From contig NW_023998457.1 in assembly GCF_014805625.2 (NCBI RefSeq), forward strand, positions 186,001 through 250,000: DNA of 64,000 nucleotides, given 5' to 3'. This document shows, piece after piece, positions 60,680-64,000 of this stretch (position 1 is its first letter; each line of letters begins with the position of its first letter). The notes under the pieces were generated by a model. It was not told the DNA's origin, did no database searches, and saw only the letters and a program-made list of their open reading frames with translations. The DNA comes from Glossina fuscipes. Its lineage: Eukaryota > Arthropoda > Insecta > Diptera > Glossinidae. The translations under genes were made by a program, and so were the position numbers.

Positions 60680-63421
60680 GCGTAGCACGGCGTCAATCAT
60701 GAAGCAGAAGGAATGAAGAAAAGAAGCCTAGTGAGTCTCTGATGTATTCGGCTGCTTCACAAACGCACCTATAATAAACTAAACTCTTATACCTGCAGAC
60801 CACGAATAAGTCCGCAAAGTGTCAAAAGCTGTAACTTATAATCCATATCAGCTATTGCAACTCACAATTTTATTCAAAGTTTTGGCAAAGTTGTGAGGAA
60901 TTTAGAATAATAGCTCACAACGATAATACTGTTCTAAACTAACGTATTGTCACATCTATTTTTAACTATTAGCGCCATATCTTTAACGCAATCAACGAGT
61001 TGTTAAGCGTAATAAAAAAATCAGCTACTGTCGTCTTCATTGTTCTAATGTCTTGGGGACCTCTTTGATAGATACGGACAAATGTTCTTGACATTTTTCA
61101 CTGCAATATTGTTTTGTATGTTTTGGTTGAGACTTATTAGACTAAACAAATTAAAATCTTTATGCTATTACTGCAACGCGCTTGATAAAAACTGAAGCAA
61201 GTAATTTTAACAGAATTTCTCTGAAGTCAGCTTTACCTCTTAAAGAAAACTTCCGCAGAGAGCTTAATAATCAGACAGACAAAGTCTGGGCTGTATGGGG
61301 GATCTGTCAAAAGTTCCCAGCTAAATTCTCTTACCTTTTGTTGAGTTATTAGGCATGCGTCCGTTCTAGTATTGCCACAAAGAAAGGTGAGGCCTTTCCT
61401 ATCGATCAATATTTCGAACGTTTTCTCTCACCTCTGCATTTGGTGGCATGTTGATAAGAGAAAGTGTGCATGAATCATTCGATCATACGTGAGTATGTGA
61501 GCAACTCATAACGTATGATTCCATTGCGATCCCAACTACAACGCCTTAAAGCACTAGCTTTTTCGTCCATTATTTTTGTACATGATGCTCTTTTCGTCAC
61601 TCCTTACTAATCTCTTCAAAAATGGTTGTGAACTTTTTCGTTTCATCAGCATTCCATTCCATTCCAAGTTCAGTTCGTCCAGTTGCAAACATCAAGCTTC
61701 CTTTCTCTTTCTGTCGTGAGACCAACCAAAAACGTACGACGCGATTCTTTTAAAAGCTTGTCAGGAGAATGATGCAAGCAGCGTTTCTTGACTTGGTAGT
61801 GAGTAGTGGTGTTTTGACAACAGAAATACGATTTCGTCTTTGTGATTTCAGGGTCAACTCTTTCCAAGTGTAGTAAAAAAGGTTTGCAAAAGCACGCATT
61901 AAGGCCATTATTTTGTCTATATTTCACTATATGTGTATATATATGTATTATCATACCTTCGTATTAATTAAGTATAGTTAGTTTGTTATAAGTTGCCTCA
62001 CTTTTTTATTCTGCAGTGATTGTTATTAGTTAAAGGTAGCAGGCTTCAAGTCGCAATACGCATTGCTCAATACTGTACTGTCGAACGAAAGAAGATGAGA
62101 AAAATTACCGATTGGTAACGCCAATCAGACCGTATGAAAATATAGAGAAGAAGAAGATGACTTTCTGGTTCCTTCCTCTGGATGGAACTGCCGACGAAGT
62201 AACACATCACCGTCTAAAATAGAAAAATCCCCTTTCATCCGCTGGTATTCCACGCTATAGATTGCGTAATAGGGCTTACTACGGCATTATTTTATTAAAA
62301 AGGCAGCATTTTTCAACGAGGGAGAAATTCTGCTCCACACCCATTTCTTGTTTTTAATGAACACAAAACAGAAACTCTCAGGGAGTCAGAATCGGAAATA
62401 ATCACATACGAGACACTTTCTACATTCCTAAAACCTCGTTTGCTAGAGATGATTTTCTGCAATGACTGCCGTGTATGCCCTTGAGTATTTTAAGATTACA
62501 TTTAAAAATTACTTATATAGAAAAGCAAAACTTAACCACGGCAACTTAACCAATACGCAGGCCACTCAATAATTTTGATAAATAGGGACTGATCTGTCGA
62601 AGGAGAGCTGAGGCAATAAGTAACAACTAAGATAAATTTTGAATTTAGTGCTCATGATTTAAATGAAAACAGTATTCACAATCTTTGTAACAAAAATCTT
62701 ATTAACTAGTGTTATTAAGCTGGAACCATAATTTTTAAATGGACTGCTACGGATAGCATGCGGACATATGAGTTGAATAATTTTATAATTATGTAGACTT
62801 TTTTTTTTGTATTTTACATTTTCCATTTTTTTATATACTATTTCTTTGGTTGTTATAATTTTGTTGTCTTTTATAAAGACTTTTAAGGCGTTTTTTATGG
62901 CGCACCACCGGAAACAACAAGTATCCCAATGTGCCAGCTTTTGTTCAATTTTATTTCCTCGTACATCAAGCCCGTATGACAATGTTATGTGCATTTAAAT
63001 TCAATGCACTGCTGTTTGTTGCCTTTTTTTTTTTTTGTTCACATACACATCAAGCTAATAAACTTAACTGAGGTACTTTTACTTTGTTGTTCTCTAGTTT
63101 TTATATATATTGCACAAAAAGTGTATCAACTTTGCTTAACAAAAACATTCGCGAAATTATTGCAGAAACAAATGTTTTTGCATATGGTTCGCTATCTTCA
63201 ATACCGAATGGTATATCTCTTCGCTCATGTCGTTCAACATTGTAATGAATATAAAAACACAGTTGAAAGAACACAGTTGAACTTGTTATAAAGGACAGTT
63301 TGATTGATTGCATACCAAGTTTATAAAATAAATGTGATTTCATTAATTTTTATCATTTCCGTAATTTCACTTGAAATCAAGTAAACAAATTACGACATTG
63401 TCCTATAAGAGTGTAAGTAAG
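60680..63421. other. spacer, no gene recognised
   Basis: No protein or RNA gene recognised. Open frames at 61670-61954 and 62659-62994 (minus) have no similarity I know. Confidence 0.45.
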
Positions 63422-63475
63422 TTCTTCTTCTTCCGTTATTCAGCAAATTAAGAACTGAAAATTTGCTGGGATGTT
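63422..63475 (+). repeat. dispersed short repeat, copy C
   Basis: TTCTTCTTCCGTTATTCAGC, AAATTAAGAACTGAAAATTT and GCTGGGATGTTT repeat the order seen in copies A and B near 14.1-14.4 kb. Confidence 0.6.
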
Positions 63476-64000
63476 TAAAAAACAACATATGTAAGTAACC
63501 GAAGCGTTTATTGGATTTTCTTTCGATGACTTTAAATGACATACTACCCGGCAGTGGGGCATTACAAAATTCTTAGAACTATTCCCGTCTCGTTCTAATA
63601 TACAATAAAAGTATAAACTGTCTGAGACATTGAATCTGTAAAAGAGTTAACAGAGTGAAAGGGAGAAATAACATATCTGGTTTTGTGATAAATTATGTTT
63701 GATCATGCGGTCGTTCACTTGTGCGTTTATTTGCATTAGAAAACGTATTCCTGGTGAAGAACGGACAGAATAGTAAAATGTATAAAAACGCTATACCAGG
63801 TTATCTAGAAATGGGTTCACAAGCATAAGTTAACTGTTCTTTAAATATATTTGTGCCGGGATTGTCAGAGAGGCATAGGTTTTTGGAAATTTTCTATTCA
63901 CATATTTGGGATAGCTCCCGATCAATTTCCAGTCAACGTTCGTTTTGATATTTCTTTCATAGTAGTAGGATCTTAAAACTCTAGATTGTAACGCTGACCG
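63476..64000. other. window end, no gene recognised
   Basis: Nothing identifiable in either strand to the end of the window. Confidence 0.45.

Noticed and set aside
62659..62994. 111-codon minus-strand frame containing YGLDVRGNKIEQKLAHWDT
   Set aside because: The first part looks more protein-like than the rest, but I know no family for it and the second half is simple AT-rich translation.
1..64000. CRISPR arrays, operons, bacterial promoters
   Set aside because: The sequence is nuclear insect DNA with introns and transposons. The short tandem repeats found are satellites or microsatellites, not regularly spaced CRISPR repeats.

Overview
This window looks like nuclear DNA from a higher fly (Diptera, Cyclorrhapha). 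The sequence is AT-rich. The recognisable genes have canonical GT-AG introns, several of only 60-70 bp, and their products resemble Drosophila proteins (Mcm2, Loki/Chk2, proteasome beta3, Alg9, a DDX55 helicase). The spacers hold many (GTCY)n-bearing repeats of the mini-me kind known from dipterans, plus mariner debris. A calyptrate fly such as tsetse or a muscid is my guess; the species cannot be fixed from this window.

Layout. Positions 1-12.7 kb have no recognisable gene. They hold mini-me-like repeats, one carrying a roughly 62-bp tandem array with higher-order structure, and a block of diverged satellite-like units. The proteasome beta3 gene (minus) is at 12.8-13.4 kb, followed by a U6 snRNA-like fragment joined to a dispersed repeat. 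A seven-exon meckelin (TMEM67/MKS3) gene (minus) fills 15.9-23.0 kb. Its exons join in frame with good splice sites, except for one in-frame TGA at codon 37; intron 2 holds a dead LINE. At 26-41 kb lie Chk2/loki (minus, no introns), DDX55/Spb4-type helicase (plus, three exons), Mcm2 (minus, four coding exons, the first only two codons long) and Alg9 mannosyltransferase (plus, four exons). lok and the helicase gene are divergent, the helicase gene and Mcm2 convergent, and Mcm2 and Alg9 divergent. From 45.8 to 56.0 kb a long multi-exon gene (plus) of about 1650 codons encodes a low-complexity, charged protein with a PP1-docking-like motif and a short segment resembling the Rif1 C-terminal module. 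I do not recognise its family. Its introns hold two mini-me-like copies, one split by a deleted mariner. The last 8 kb has no recognised gene but contains a young-looking 1.45-kb foldback element with a perfect 9-bp target-site duplication.

The genes do not form a pathway. Mcm2 and lok share a cell-cycle theme: two perfect DRE sites and an E2F-type site lie just upstream of Mcm2, and an E2F-type site lies upstream of lok. The rest are housekeeping genes (proteasome, ribosome biogenesis, N-glycosylation) plus one ciliary gene. The points most worth a second look are the early stop in meckelin, the foldback element, the unrecognised PP1-motif gene and the intronless Chk2 that lacks an SQ/TQ cluster.
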